From Puniceibacterium sp. IMCC21224 (lineage in GTDB: Bacteria; Pseudomonadota; Alphaproteobacteria; Rhodobacterales; Rhodobacteraceae), in contig NZ_LDPY01000006.1 of the NCBI RefSeq assembly GCF_001038505.1, positions 42,386-106,385 on the forward strand: 64,000 bases of DNA, read 5' to 3'. This document shows, in pieces, positions 36,278 to 44,981 of the stretch (positions are counted from its first letter, which is position 1; each line of letters begins with the position of its first letter). Position numbers and translations under genes: made by a program. The notes beneath the pieces are model-generated. The model made no database searches. It was given only the letters and a program-made list of their open reading frames with translations, and had not been told where the DNA came from.

Positions 36278-37543
36278 CTATTTGCGGGATGCCGGTGACT
36301 GGCGCGCTCCAAGGCCCTCGACCAAGGCCTCCAGCCGGAGTATGCGGGCTTCGCGGTTCGCGGCCTGGTCATGCAGCTGTGCGATATACAGATGCGCCTT
36401 TTCCAGCTCGTTCAGCATGCCGCCGACCTTTTGCGTCACGTTGAACCGGCCCTGTTCATCGGTCGGGCCGACATTGGGCAGATGCCCTGTGGTACGCATC
36501 ATCGCGGCCTGCTCGGCCATTGTCGGCAGTGGGTAATCGGCGTCAAACACCCGGTCGCAGCCCGCCGCGCAGACGCTGCCGTTGGTGAAAAGGTCGCCGC
36601 CGATGGTCATGTCACCGCCGGGTTCCAGCACCATCTCGATGGCGCCGCCGCCGCCCGGTCCGGGTTTGGTGGTGACGCGAAAGGTGCCGTTCTGGTTTTG
36701 AAAATTCCACGCCCGGCCGTTGAAATTGGTATCGGCGCGCGAGGTATCTTCGAGTGTGAAGAACGTGGTGCCGTTGTTGCGCAGGGTCAGCTGCCCCAGG
36801 ATGCCCGCGCCAGTCTCTTCGATCAGCAGGGCGGCGGTGCCGTCGGATCTGACCACATGCAGGGCGGTTGCCGGATCGTCGGTGCCGATGCCGATGTTGC
36901 CGGTGGCTTCGACAAAAAGACTGTTGTCCGGCGCTGTCTTCTCGATCTGCAGGGGCGTCTGATTGTTGGTATTGTCATGGAAGCGGAGCGTGTTGCCGCC
37001 GATGAACTGCCAACTTTGCGCCCCGACGCCTATGGAATCCATCTGAATGTTCGGTTTGACGATGTTCCCGACGATATGCAGATTGGCGGTCGGTATCGAG
37101 GTCCCGATGCCGATGTTGCCGAAGTTGCTGATCCAGAGGGCATTGTCCGGCGTACCCGCCTCGATGGTGAAGGGGATCGTGCCCGCCGACAGATCCTCGA
37201 CCGAAAACCGGTTCATACCGCCGCTTGCCAACAAACTGCTTTCGTTGACGAGGAGCCGCCAGTCGTTGCCGGGATAGGTGGAGCTAGCGCTATCCTGAAA
37301 TTCGATGCCGGTGACAGGGCCATTCAACTTGAGCAATGTATCGGTGGCGAATGTCTCGGTCAGAACGCAGGAGTTGCCGATACAGACCTTGTCATCCAGA
37401 ACGGATGGCCCCTCCACATACAGGTCGGCATTCGAGATATTGCTGTCGAATATGGTGATGCCACCGGCATGGGTGTTCTGCGCCAGAACAGGCATCCCTG
37501 AAAGAGCACAGACAATCGTTGCAAAAAGCATTTTCGAGAACAT
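36278..37543 (-). CDS. Secreted fibre-like protein, CxGxxC family member 3
   Basis: A 421-residue paralogue with a signal peptide (MFSKMLFATIVCALSGMPVLA). The N-terminal mature segment is longer than in the other members, placing CIGNSC at C54-C59. Then come FATDTLLKLNGPVTGIEFQD, YPGNDWRLLVN, two or three tail-fibre-like units (NALWISNFGNIGIGTSIP; SLFVEATGNIGIGTDDP), VRSDGTAALLIEETGAG and WNFQNQNGTFRVTTKPG. The C-terminus has CAAGCDRVFDADYPLP, HLPNVGPTDEQ and the helix MLNELEKAHLYIAQLH. It stands alone between a strong terminator and a 130-bp upstream gap. Function unknown; secreted fibre subunit proposed. Confidence 0.85.
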   Translation of the reverse strand: MFSKMLFATIVCALSGMPVLAQNTHAGGITIFDSNISNADLYVEGPSVLDDKVCIGNSCVLTETFATDTLLKLNGPVTGIEFQDSASSTYPGNDWRLLVNESSLLASGGMNRFSVEDLSAGTIPFTIEAGTPDNALWISNFGNIGIGTSIPTANLHIVGNIVKPNIQMDSIGVGAQSWQFIGGNTLRFHDNTNNQTPLQIEKTAPDNSLFVEATGNIGIGTDDPATALHVVRSDGTAALLIEETGAGILGQLTLRNNGTTFFTLEDTSRADTNFNGRAWNFQNQNGTFRVTTKPGPGGGGAIEMVLEPGGDMTIGGDLFTNGSVCAAGCDRVFDADYPLPTMAEQAAMMRTTGHLPNVGPTDEQGRFNVTQKVGGMLNELEKAHLYIAQLHDQAANREARILRLEALVEGLGARQSPASRK

Positions 37544-37673
37544 GGGTCATACTCCGTCCACCGCCGCGAAACCGGGGGCGCGGGGGAAATGAAGTGAAAT
37601 GATGCAGCGCCGCATCCCCCCGGGGGGCGACGCCCAAAGCTATGTGGCACGACCGCATTCTGTCAATTTCGGG

Positions 37674-38883
37674 TCATTTGGCGGTCTTCTGGCCAAGCCC
37701 AAGGACCAACGCGCGCAATTCGGCGATCTGCGCCTGCTGGTCGGCACGGGCCTGCTCCAATTCCAGCGTATACAGCGTCAGTTCCTCGACCTTTTGCAGC
37801 AGGGTCATCTGCATCCTGCTCAGGTTGTGGCTGGTATCTGCGATCTGCGCCGCCGAGGGCACATCGGGCAGATGCCGGTTGGCGGCGATGAAACTGGCCA
37901 CCTCGCTCAGCGGCCGCAGGGCATAGGCATCGTCAAAGACGTAATCCGGCACCGGCGAGCCGCCGTTGGAGAAGTAATCGCCCGAGATTGTCATGTCGCC
38001 GGTGGGTGTCAGGATCATCTCGATGCTATTCGCGCCGCCCGGCGGGGTGGTGATGCGAAAGGTGCCGTTCTGGTTCTGAAAGTTCCACTTGCGGCCCGAA
38101 TTGGCGGTGTCGGGGCGCGAGGTATCCTCGAGCGCGAAATAGGTGATGCCGTTGTTCTTGAGATGCAGCTGGCCCAGGGTGCCGGGGGATGTCTCCTCGA
38201 CCAGGATTGCGGCGCGGCCGTCACTGCGTTTCACATGCAGGCCGGGGTCAGGGTCCCCACCCCGACCCCCGGCGCGCCGACCACCAGCGCATCGTTGAGT
38301 GCCCCGGACAAGACCCTGAACGGGGCCACGGTTCCGCCCGTGGCGTCGCTCCGAGTGCGGTTCAGCAGGGCAACTCGAATTCGTAGCCATACATGTCCCA
38401 GGTATATGGCGTCCGCCCGCCAGCGCTGGTCTGGTCGAACTTCATCCCCGGAAAGGCGGGCGACGCGATGTGCAGCCGGGATGCCGGCAGCGCCGTGCCG
38501 ATGCCGATATTGCCGTCTCCGGCGACATAGAGCGCATTTGTCGGCGCGGCGCCCTCGATTGCAAAGGGCATCCGGTTGAGGGTCAGGTTGTTGACCGCAA
38601 AGAGGTTGCGCCCGAACTGGTCCGCGTCGTTCACCAGCAATTGCCAGTCGTGAAAGGGATAGCCGCCGGTGTTTGACGACAGGTCGTCGAAGCTCAGGCG
38701 CGGCGAGATTCCTTTGACCTTGATCTGTTCGGTGCCATAGACCTCTCCGTCGATGCAGTTTGTACCGGCGCAGAGCTTTGGCGTGGCGATGGCGTCCGCG
38801 ATGACAAAATCGGCGCTGGCGCCGGTGACGGCGGAACTCCAGAGGGCGGCGGCCAGCGGCAGGCTGAGAGAAATGGAGCGCAT
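37674..38883 (-). pseudogene. Fibre-like protein, family member 4, broken by two frameshifts
   Basis: Three consecutive frames together encode a full family member. From ATG 38883 the first frame gives a signal peptide, LCAGTNC (C38, C43), NALYVAGDGNIGIGTALP and DMYGYEFEL, then stops at 38362. A second frame carries VALLNRTRSDATGGTVAPF to GVGVGTLTP. The third gives GLHVKRSDGRAAILVEE through to DYVFDDAYALRPLSEV, RHLPDVPS and a coiled coil (LLQKVEELTLYTLELEQ) ending at 37674. Inserting one C near 38376 and one in the G4 run at 38244-38247 (plus strand) would restore the frame exactly. Both are single-base losses at short C/G runs, so sequencing error is as possible as real decay. The C-terminus is of the PDYVF...ELTLY subtype shared with member 5. 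Confidence 0.8.
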
Positions 38884-39159
38884 CGGTCAGATCCTTGTGA
38901 AAAATACAGGCAAAAATAGATACCTCCACAGGGGGAAGGCCGCAGACGAAACGGACGTGCAGGGGCCGTTTCCGGGCGGCGATCCATCGCAAAGGTTCAG
39001 TCCGGGAAAACGGACAGTGCACGGGATTAACAGTGCAGGCTGGCCCGGTCTTGTCGAGTTTTTCCGGCCTTGCCGGGCATTTTGCACCCCCCCGCGCGTG
39101 CCCGCACCGGCAGGCACACGCGGCCCAGAAGGCGGCTCTGCATGCAGGGCGCCGGGGCC

Positions 39160-40374
39160 TTACCGGGTGATCTGCGCCTCGATCCCGGCCAGACGCGCGG
39201 TCAGCCCGGCAATGGCGCCGGTCTGCGCCGCATTGGTCTGTTCCAGCTCAAGGGTATACAGCGTCAGTTCCTCGATCTTGCGCAGCAGGGCCATCTGCAT
39301 CCGGCTGACATTATGCCCCTCTGCCGCGACCTGCGCCGCCGACGGCACGTCGGGCAGGTGGCCGTTAACGGCGATGAAATCCTGCACCTGATCTAGCGGC
39401 CGCAGATCATATCCGGCGTCAAAGACATAATCCGGCACTGGCGTGCCACCATTCGAGAAATAATCGCCCTCGATGGTCAGATCGCCGGCGGGCGTCAGGA
39501 TCATTTCGATATCGCCCGCCCCACCCGGCGCGGTGGTGACGCGGAACGTGCCGCCCTGGTTCTGGAAATTCCACGACCGCCCGGTGTCGTTGCCCGCGGT
39601 GATCGAGGTATCCTCGAGCGTGAGATAGGTGATGCCGTTGTTGCGCAGGGTCAGCTGGCCCAGGGGGCCTGCCCCCGTCTCTTCGATCAGCAGCGCGGCG
39701 GTGTTGTCGCCGCGCTGCACATGCAAGGCCGCATCCGGTGCGGAGGTGCCGAGGCCGATATCGCTGCTGTCTGAAATGACCAGACTGCCATCGCCTGCCC
39801 CGGCGCGCACCACAACCGGCACCCGATTGGTCGTCACGTTCTTCAGGAACCAGTTGAACCGGTTGGCCAGCATGTCCCAGTTGTACGGGGTGCTGCCGGT
39901 CGACTGCTGCCGGATGCCCGTGGTTGACCCGCCAACCACGTGCAGGGCCTGCTGCGGCAGCATTGTGCTGATGCCGACCCGGCCGTTGCCGCCCAGGACC
40001 AGGGTGTTGGTCAGGGCGGTGTCGTCGATAAAGAACGGGATTCTGCCGTCGGTGACGTTCCGGATGGCGAAATGTTCGCTGGAGGTTAGGGTGTCGTTGG
40101 CCTGTAGCGCCCAGTCGGTGGTCGGAAGACCGGACGAGGTTGAACTGTCCTGAAACCGGATCTCGAGGTCACTCGCATCCAGCAGGATCTGGGTGGCGGT
40201 GTCAAAGGGCTCGCCATCGGCGCATTGAAACCCGACGCAGAGCTTGGCGTCGACGATGACATTCTGGGTAAACACCTCATCAGCCTGTAGCGGAGCGGCG
40301 ACAAAAGCACCGAGCGCGGCAGTGAGCAGGCCGGAGCAGAGGGCGGGTGTCGGGGTGTATCGGTGCAGGTGCAA
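39160..40374 (-). CDS. Secreted fibre-like protein, CxGxxC family member 5
   Basis: A 404-residue paralogue. The start is taken as TTG 40374 since AGGAGA lies 6 bases upstream and the result is a clean signal peptide (MHLHRYTPTPALCSGLLTAALG). CVGFQC (C46, C51) is followed by FDTATQILLDASDLEIRFQD and LPTTDWALQAN. Tail-fibre-like units (NTLVLGGNGRVGISTMLP; LVISDSSDIGLGTSAP) and a long block nearly identical to member 1 (DTGRSWNFQNQGGTFRVTTA, IEMILTPAGDLTIEGD) follow. The C-terminus is PDYVFDAGYDLRPLDQV, GHLPDVPSAAQV and MALLRKIEELTLYTLELEQ, the form widespread in proteins with tail-fibre-like ends. It lacks the second cysteine pair found in members 1, 2, 3 and 6. Function unknown. Confidence 0.85.
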   Translation of the reverse strand: MHLHRYTPTPALCSGLLTAALGAFVAAPLQADEVFTQNVIVDAKLCVGFQCADGEPFDTATQILLDASDLEIRFQDSSTSSGLPTTDWALQANDTLTSSEHFAIRNVTDGRIPFFIDDTALTNTLVLGGNGRVGISTMLPQQALHVVGGSTTGIRQQSTGSTPYNWDMLANRFNWFLKNVTTNRVPVVVRAGAGDGSLVISDSSDIGLGTSAPDAALHVQRGDNTAALLIEETGAGPLGQLTLRNNGITYLTLEDTSITAGNDTGRSWNFQNQGGTFRVTTAPGGAGDIEMILTPAGDLTIEGDYFSNGGTPVPDYVFDAGYDLRPLDQVQDFIAVNGHLPDVPSAAQVAAEGHNVSRMQMALLRKIEELTLYTLELEQTNAAQTGAIAGLTARLAGIEAQITR

Positions 40375-40550
40375 AACGTGTCTCCTGATAAAAAGCGCAT
40401 TGGGTCGAAATACGCGGCACAGGCCGAAATGGCCTGACGATGGGTCGTCACATGAGGGCATGCGCGACACAGGGCAACCGCGCCCCGCCGATTGGGGCAG
40501 GACGGGTGCGTTAACTTTTGTGAATGTCGGCCTGACCTGTCAAGCCAATG

Positions 40551-41552
40551 TCAGGGCGGGGCCGATTCAAGTGAGGTCAGTCGCGCGTCAAGATCCGCCA
40601 GCCCGGCCAGCCGGGTACGCAGCTTGGCAATTTCGACCGTCCGGGCCTGATTGTCCCGGTCCTGCGCTTTTTCCAGCTCGTTCAGCATGCCGCCGACCTT
40701 TTGTGTGACATTAAAGGGGCCGTCCTCATCCGTTGGGCCAACATTCGGCAGATGGCGGGCGCTGCGCATCTGCGCCGCCTGTTCGGCAATTGTCGGCAGC
40801 GGATAGTCGGCGTCGAACACCCGGTCGCAACCGGCCGCGCAGACCGAGCCGTGGGTGAAAAGATCACCCTCGATGGTCAGGTCGCCGGTCAGGATCAGAT
40901 CGTCGTTGCTGATCTGCACGACGCCGTGATCGGCGCTGCTGAGGATGGTCAGCAGAGACCTGAAGGTGGGGTTGGTCACGTTCCGGCCCGTGGCCTGGAA
41001 ATTCAGCCCAAAGGCATTGGCCGACAGCCGGAATGCGGCGCTGCCGTCGCTGCCCGCGATCCCCATCCGCAGGCTCGAGGTGCTGCCGCCCTGAAGATGC
41101 AGGTCGTCCTGCGGCAGCGACGCGCCGAGGCCGACATCGCCATTCCCGGCGACATAGAGACTGTTAACCGGCGCCGGCCCTTCGATGGTGAAGGGGGTGG
41201 TGTTCTCGCTCCGGTTCATAATCGAAAAGCGGTTGATCGCCGCGGCGCTGTTGCCGACGTCATTGGCCAGGATCTGCCAGTCGTTGGTGGGGCCGCCATC
41301 GGACGAGACGTCGTCAAAGCGGATGGCGGTGTCGGTGCCGCGCAGCAGCAGGGTCTCGGTCAGGAACCCCTGCGTCGTGCCGCAGGGGACGCCGACACAA
41401 AGCTTGCCCTGCACCACGGCGTCGGTGGTGCTGAGCACGGTCTGCGCGCCCGGCGACGTGGCCAGTGCACAAAGCGTGGCGGCGATCAGGGCAGCGGCAG
41501 GCGCGGCTGTGTCATGTCGGCGGGGAAAGAGAGCAAAACGGATCAAGGTCAA
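40551..41552 (-). CDS. Secreted fibre-like protein, CxGxxC family member 6 (short)
   Basis: A 333-residue paralogue, about 80-90 residues shorter than its relatives because part of the central shaft is missing. The signal peptide (ending near ATSPGA) is followed by CVGVPC (C52, C57), LTETLLLRGTDTAIRFDD, NDWQILAN and NSLYVAGNGDVGLGASLP. After a diverged segment come LTGDLTIEGDLFTHGS, CAAGCDRVFDADYPLP, RHLPNVGPTDEDGPFNV and a helix MLNELEKAQDRDNQARTVEI. It is the most upstream intact copy, 65 bases from a remnant of yet another copy. Function unknown. Confidence 0.82.
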   Translation of the reverse strand: MTLIRFALFPRRHDTAAPAAALIAATLCALATSPGAQTVLSTTDAVVQGKLCVGVPCGTTQGFLTETLLLRGTDTAIRFDDVSSDGGPTNDWQILANDVGNSAAAINRFSIMNRSENTTPFTIEGPAPVNSLYVAGNGDVGLGASLPQDDLHLQGGSTSSLRMGIAGSDGSAAFRLSANAFGLNFQATGRNVTNPTFRSLLTILSSADHGVVQISNDDLILTGDLTIEGDLFTHGSVCAAGCDRVFDADYPLPTIAEQAAQMRSARHLPNVGPTDEDGPFNVTQKVGGMLNELEKAQDRDNQARTVEIAKLRTRLAGLADLDARLTSLESAPP

Positions 41553-41617
41553 TTCTCCAATAGGGCGGCCGGGACCGGGGAAAATCCGGCCCGCACTCCA
41601 TGCTGAGAATAAGTGCG

Positions 41618-41905
41618 TTAATGATTGTTAATCGGGGAGGGCGGGTCAACCCGCGTCGCCTCGATCACGGCCAGACGGGTCTGGAGGGTGGCGATCATTT
41701 CCCCCTGCCGCGCAATCGTACCAACCTGCCGGTCGATGTAGAGGCTCCAGCGCTTTCAGCATCCGCCCCAGCTTGTCCGAAACAGTGATCGGCGCGCCTT
41801 CGGTCGCAGGACCGGCCTGCGGCATCACCGGATAGTCCGCACCGAACAGCCGGTCCGGGCGCGCGACGCGCGGCATCCCCCGGGACAGCCGTACCCCAAA
41901 CAAGC
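41618..41905 (-). pseudogene. C-terminal remnant of a seventh fibre-family gene
   Basis: The frame read from about 41905 gives DRLFGADYPVMPQAGPATEG and ITVSDKLGRMLKALE, matching the DRVFDADYP...NVTQKVGGMLNELE end of the family. A one-base shift then continues as LYIDRQVGTIARQGEMIATL and LQTRLAVIEATR to a stop at 41618-41620, which is the expected coiled-coil tail. The N-terminal three quarters, including signal peptide and CxGxxC motif, are gone. The remnant abuts the Sel1 gene ending at 42016. Confidence 0.65.
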
Positions 41906-42015
41906 GGAAAGAGCCGTCCTGCGGCTTCTTCTCTTTGCAAATACGCCCCTTTTGGCGGCCCCCCCGCAGCCGGCGCGGCGGACGGGCGTGCGGGGGCGGT
42001 TGCAGCCGGGGGCCG

Positions 42016-43275
42016 TCAGGGCTGCCCGCCCGCCGGGTCTTCTGGCCTCTGCAACCCGCCCTGCCACAGCGCCTCGGCGCGGGCCTGCGCCTCGTTGATC
42101 TGGGCGGGTGTCATGCGGGTGGCCAGCGCCGCGCCGCGCTCGGCCGCCTCGGGCAGCCCGGCAGAGCCTGCCAGCACCAGCCACATCTGCGCCAGCACGT
42201 AATCCTGCGGCACGGCGCGGCCCAGCACATAGAGCTGCGCCAGATTGGCCATCGAGGCGGCGTGCCCCTTGGTGGCGGCGGCGGCGAAATAACCGGCGGC
42301 GGCCTGCCAGCTGACCTGCGTCGGCTCAGCGAGGTTCGCCAACAGCCAGCCCGTCTGGATCTGCGCCACCGGATCGCCGGCCTGCGCCGCCGCCTCAAGC
42401 GTTTGCAACGCCTCTGCGTCCTGTGGTGGGGGGGCCAGGCGCGGATCATAGACGAAATCCGCTGTCGTTGGCTCCGTGGCTTCGGCGCCGCCCTGTCCGC
42501 CCATGCGGTAGAGGCTGGCGGCGCGGGCCTCATCATGTGGCACGCCAAAGCCGTTTTCGTACATCACCCCAAGGTTGGTCATCGCCAGGGTCAGCCCCTG
42601 ATCGGCGGCGGCGGTGAACAGGGCCACTGCGCGTTCGTAATCCTGCGGCACACCCGATCCGCGTGCATAAAGCAGGCCAAGGTTGTTCTGTGCCCGGGCA
42701 TTGCCTGCTTCGGCGGGGCCTGCGTACAGCGCGCGCGCGCGCTCGAGGTCCTGCGCCACGCCGCGCCCGTTCTGATACAGCACCCCCAGGCTGACGGCGG
42801 CGTCCTCATGCCCGGCATCGGCGGCCCGTTGATAAAGGACTGCGGCACTGGCCAGCGCTTCGGGTGAATCAGGATCCTGTTCCAGCACAGAGGCGTAATC
42901 AAAAAGGTATTGCGGATTGCCGCTGTCGGCAGCAGCACCAAGCCAGCGCAGGGCGGCGGCGCGGTCCGCTTTGACACCCAGCCCGGCGTGGGCATAGCGC
43001 CCCAGCGCGTTTTGGGCCTGCGGGTCGCCAGCCTGCGCGGCACGGCTGTACCAGGCGGCGGCCTCGGCATAGTTCTGCGGCACGCCCGTGCCGGTGTGAT
43101 AGCGTTCTGCCAAGGCAATCTGGGCGGCGATATCACCTCCGGTCGCGGCCTGTTGCAGGCTGGCAATATCGGTCTGGCCCAGATCCTGCGCGGCCAGCGG
43201 TGTGGTAACTATCAGCGCCAGCAGCACCGCCCGGTACACGCGCCGTGTCAGGCCCGAAAACGCGCCCGCTCTCAT
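42016..43275 (-). CDS. Sel1-repeat exported protein
   Basis: A 419-residue protein with a signal peptide (VYRAVLLALIVTTPLAAQ) and at least eight Sel1-like repeats of the form AxxxLGxxYxxGxGVxQDxxxAxxxYxxAAxxG, for example AQIALAERYHTGTGVPQNYAEAA near residues 50-70. An Asp/Pro-rich break (TTADFVYDPRLAPPPQDAEA) splits two repeat blocks, and the end resembles the MTPAQINEAQARAEALW tail common in alphaproteobacterial Sel1 proteins. Such solenoids mediate protein interactions, often in envelope processes. Its start overlaps the stop of the upstream Sel1 gene by 4 bases, so the pair is translationally coupled. Specific partner unknown; its place between the fibre family and the type II system suggests an envelope role. 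Confidence 0.88.
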   Translation of the reverse strand: MRAGAFSGLTRRVYRAVLLALIVTTPLAAQDLGQTDIASLQQAATGGDIAAQIALAERYHTGTGVPQNYAEAAAWYSRAAQAGDPQAQNALGRYAHAGLGVKADRAAALRWLGAAADSGNPQYLFDYASVLEQDPDSPEALASAAVLYQRAADAGHEDAAVSLGVLYQNGRGVAQDLERARALYAGPAEAGNARAQNNLGLLYARGSGVPQDYERAVALFTAAADQGLTLAMTNLGVMYENGFGVPHDEARAASLYRMGGQGGAEATEPTTADFVYDPRLAPPPQDAEALQTLEAAAQAGDPVAQIQTGWLLANLAEPTQVSWQAAAGYFAAAATKGHAASMANLAQLYVLGRAVPQDYVLAQMWLVLAGSAGLPEAAERGAALATRMTPAQINEAQARAEALWQGGLQRPEDPAGGQP

Positions 43276-44891
43276 TGCCCTGTCACCACACTCTGTTCGG
43301 TCTGCGGCATCATCTTTGCCTGCGCTGCGTACAGATCGCGGGCGCGGGTCTGCGCCTGGGCAATCTGTTCGGGGGTCATCAGGGCGGCGATCACATCGCG
43401 TGTCTCGCTTGCCCCTGCATTGCCCCCCGCAGCAGCGAGGTTGAGCCAGCTGTGCGCGGTGACGTAATCCTGCTCCAGCCCGTAATCGCCTGTGGCCCAG
43501 GCCTGCCCCAGCAGCGCCTGGGCGGCGGTCTCTCCGGCCTCGGCGGCGGCGGTCAGCAAGGCGATGCCGTCTGCAGAGCGGTCAGGATCGGACAGCAGTT
43601 CCTGCCCCAGAGCGAGCTGCGCGGTGCGCATCCCCTCGTCCGCGCGGCTTTGCAGCCAGTCCCCGGCGCCGTCCTCATCCTGCTGCATCGCCAGCAGCAC
43701 CCAGGGCACCGCCCGTTGCGGCGCGACTCGTCCGTCAAGCAGGCCCGCCACCGCCATCTGCCCCAGCCGCAGCCGGGCACTTGGTTCTTCGGCTGTGGCG
43801 GCGCTGCGATACAGTTTGATCGCGGCGTCCAGATCCTGCGGCAGACCGCGACCTTCTTCGGTCAGCTGGCCCAGTGCGGTCATGGCGCGGGGGATTTCAG
43901 CCTGTACACCGCGCCGGTACCATTGCACTGCCAGCGCGTCATCCTGCGCAAGGCCGGTGCCGTTGGTATAGGCCGAGCCCAGATTGAGGATCGCGCCCGG
44001 CTCTCCGGCCTTGGCTGCGGGTTCGAGCCAGCGCAGCGCCTCGTCCGGGTTGGCGTCGACGCCGTCGCCGGTCAGATAACGGGTGCCCAGGATGCGCTGT
44101 GCCCGCGGCATCCCGGCCTCGGCGGCGCGGCGGTACCAGCGCAGCGCCGCGACGCGGTCCTGCGCAACCCCCCCGCCGGTCTCGAGCGCATTGGCCATAA
44201 AATACTGCGCCTCGATATGGCCCGCATCGGCGGCCTTTTCGAGCCAGCGCAGCCCCTCTTCGTTGCTCTGTTCGGTGCCGGTGCCGCTGGAATAGGCCTT
44301 GGCCAGCTCGTATTGCGCGGCGACATAGTCCTGTTCAGCGGCGGCAAGGAACCAGTTGAACGCGGCCTGCGGATCCTGTGGGGTGCCGGTGCCGCTCTGG
44401 CTGAGCTGGGCCAGATAATACTGCGCCTCGGCCTGACCGCGTGCGGCGGCGCTGGCCAGCAGGGTGGCGGCGCGTTCGGGATCGTAAGGCGCGCCGACGG
44501 CATCGCCGCGCAGCAGCAGCCGCGCCAGCAGGGTGGCGGCCTCGGAGTGGTTCTGCGCCACGGCCTTTTGCAGCCACTCAAGCGCGGCAGTCATGTCACG
44601 CGGTCCGCCGCGTCCCTCGACCAGCACGCGGGCATAGCGGTACTGGGCCAGGGGGGTTCCGGTCTCTTCCGCCAATTGTTTGAGCCCGTCGCGCACAAAG
44701 ATGAAATCGCCGCGTTGCCAGGCTTGCTCGACCTCGGCCATCGACGGCAGGGCACTGGCGTCCCCGGCTGTGTCGGCATCGACCTGCGGTTCTGGGGCCA
44801 CAGTTTCGGCGGGCACCTCCTGAGCGGAGAGCGGTATGGAAAGGCTGGTCAGCAGCAGCGACAGGGGCAACAGAGGCAGGCGAAAACGCAT
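43272..44891 (-). CDS. Sel1-repeat exported protein (larger partner)
   Basis: A 539-residue exported protein starting at ATG 44891 (MRFRLPLLPLSLLLTSLSIP), with signal peptide cleavage near LSAQE. About eleven Sel1-like repeats follow (AQYRYARVLVEGRGGPRDMT, AQYYLAQLSQSGTGTPQDPQ, AQYFMANALETGGGVAQDRV and others), and the C-terminus TPEQIAQAQTRARDLYAAQ is similar to that of the downstream paralogue, which it overlaps by 4 bases (ATGA). The two probably arose by duplication and may work together as a periplasmic scaffold. The divergent neighbour is not immediate: the prepilin peptidase gene lies upstream in the same direction, 90 bases away. Confidence 0.88.
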   Translation of the reverse strand: MRFRLPLLPLSLLLTSLSIPLSAQEVPAETVAPEPQVDADTAGDASALPSMAEVEQAWQRGDFIFVRDGLKQLAEETGTPLAQYRYARVLVEGRGGPRDMTAALEWLQKAVAQNHSEAATLLARLLLRGDAVGAPYDPERAATLLASAAARGQAEAQYYLAQLSQSGTGTPQDPQAAFNWFLAAAEQDYVAAQYELAKAYSSGTGTEQSNEEGLRWLEKAADAGHIEAQYFMANALETGGGVAQDRVAALRWYRRAAEAGMPRAQRILGTRYLTGDGVDANPDEALRWLEPAAKAGEPGAILNLGSAYTNGTGLAQDDALAVQWYRRGVQAEIPRAMTALGQLTEEGRGLPQDLDAAIKLYRSAATAEEPSARLRLGQMAVAGLLDGRVAPQRAVPWVLLAMQQDEDGAGDWLQSRADEGMRTAQLALGQELLSDPDRSADGIALLTAAAEAGETAAQALLGQAWATGDYGLEQDYVTAHSWLNLAAAGGNAGASETRDVIAALMTPEQIAQAQTRARDLYAAQAKMMPQTEQSVVTGQ

Positions 44892-44981
44892 GATATCAGG
44901 TCTCTTTTCAAAGGGCATGGGCGTAAATGGCGGCTATTTCTGCCAGAGCCTAACGCGGTTTGCGGCGCGGCGCGAGGGGGG

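Noticed and set aside
37610..37630. CCCCCC/GGGGGG palindrome downstream of the frameshifted fibre gene as a terminator.
   Set aside because: The homopolymer stem has no loop and neighbouring pairing is poor, so it was not listed as a feature.
32870..41905. Tail-fibre-like sequences as evidence of a prophage.
   Set aside because: No capsid, terminase, tail or lysis genes are nearby, and every intact member has its own signal peptide.
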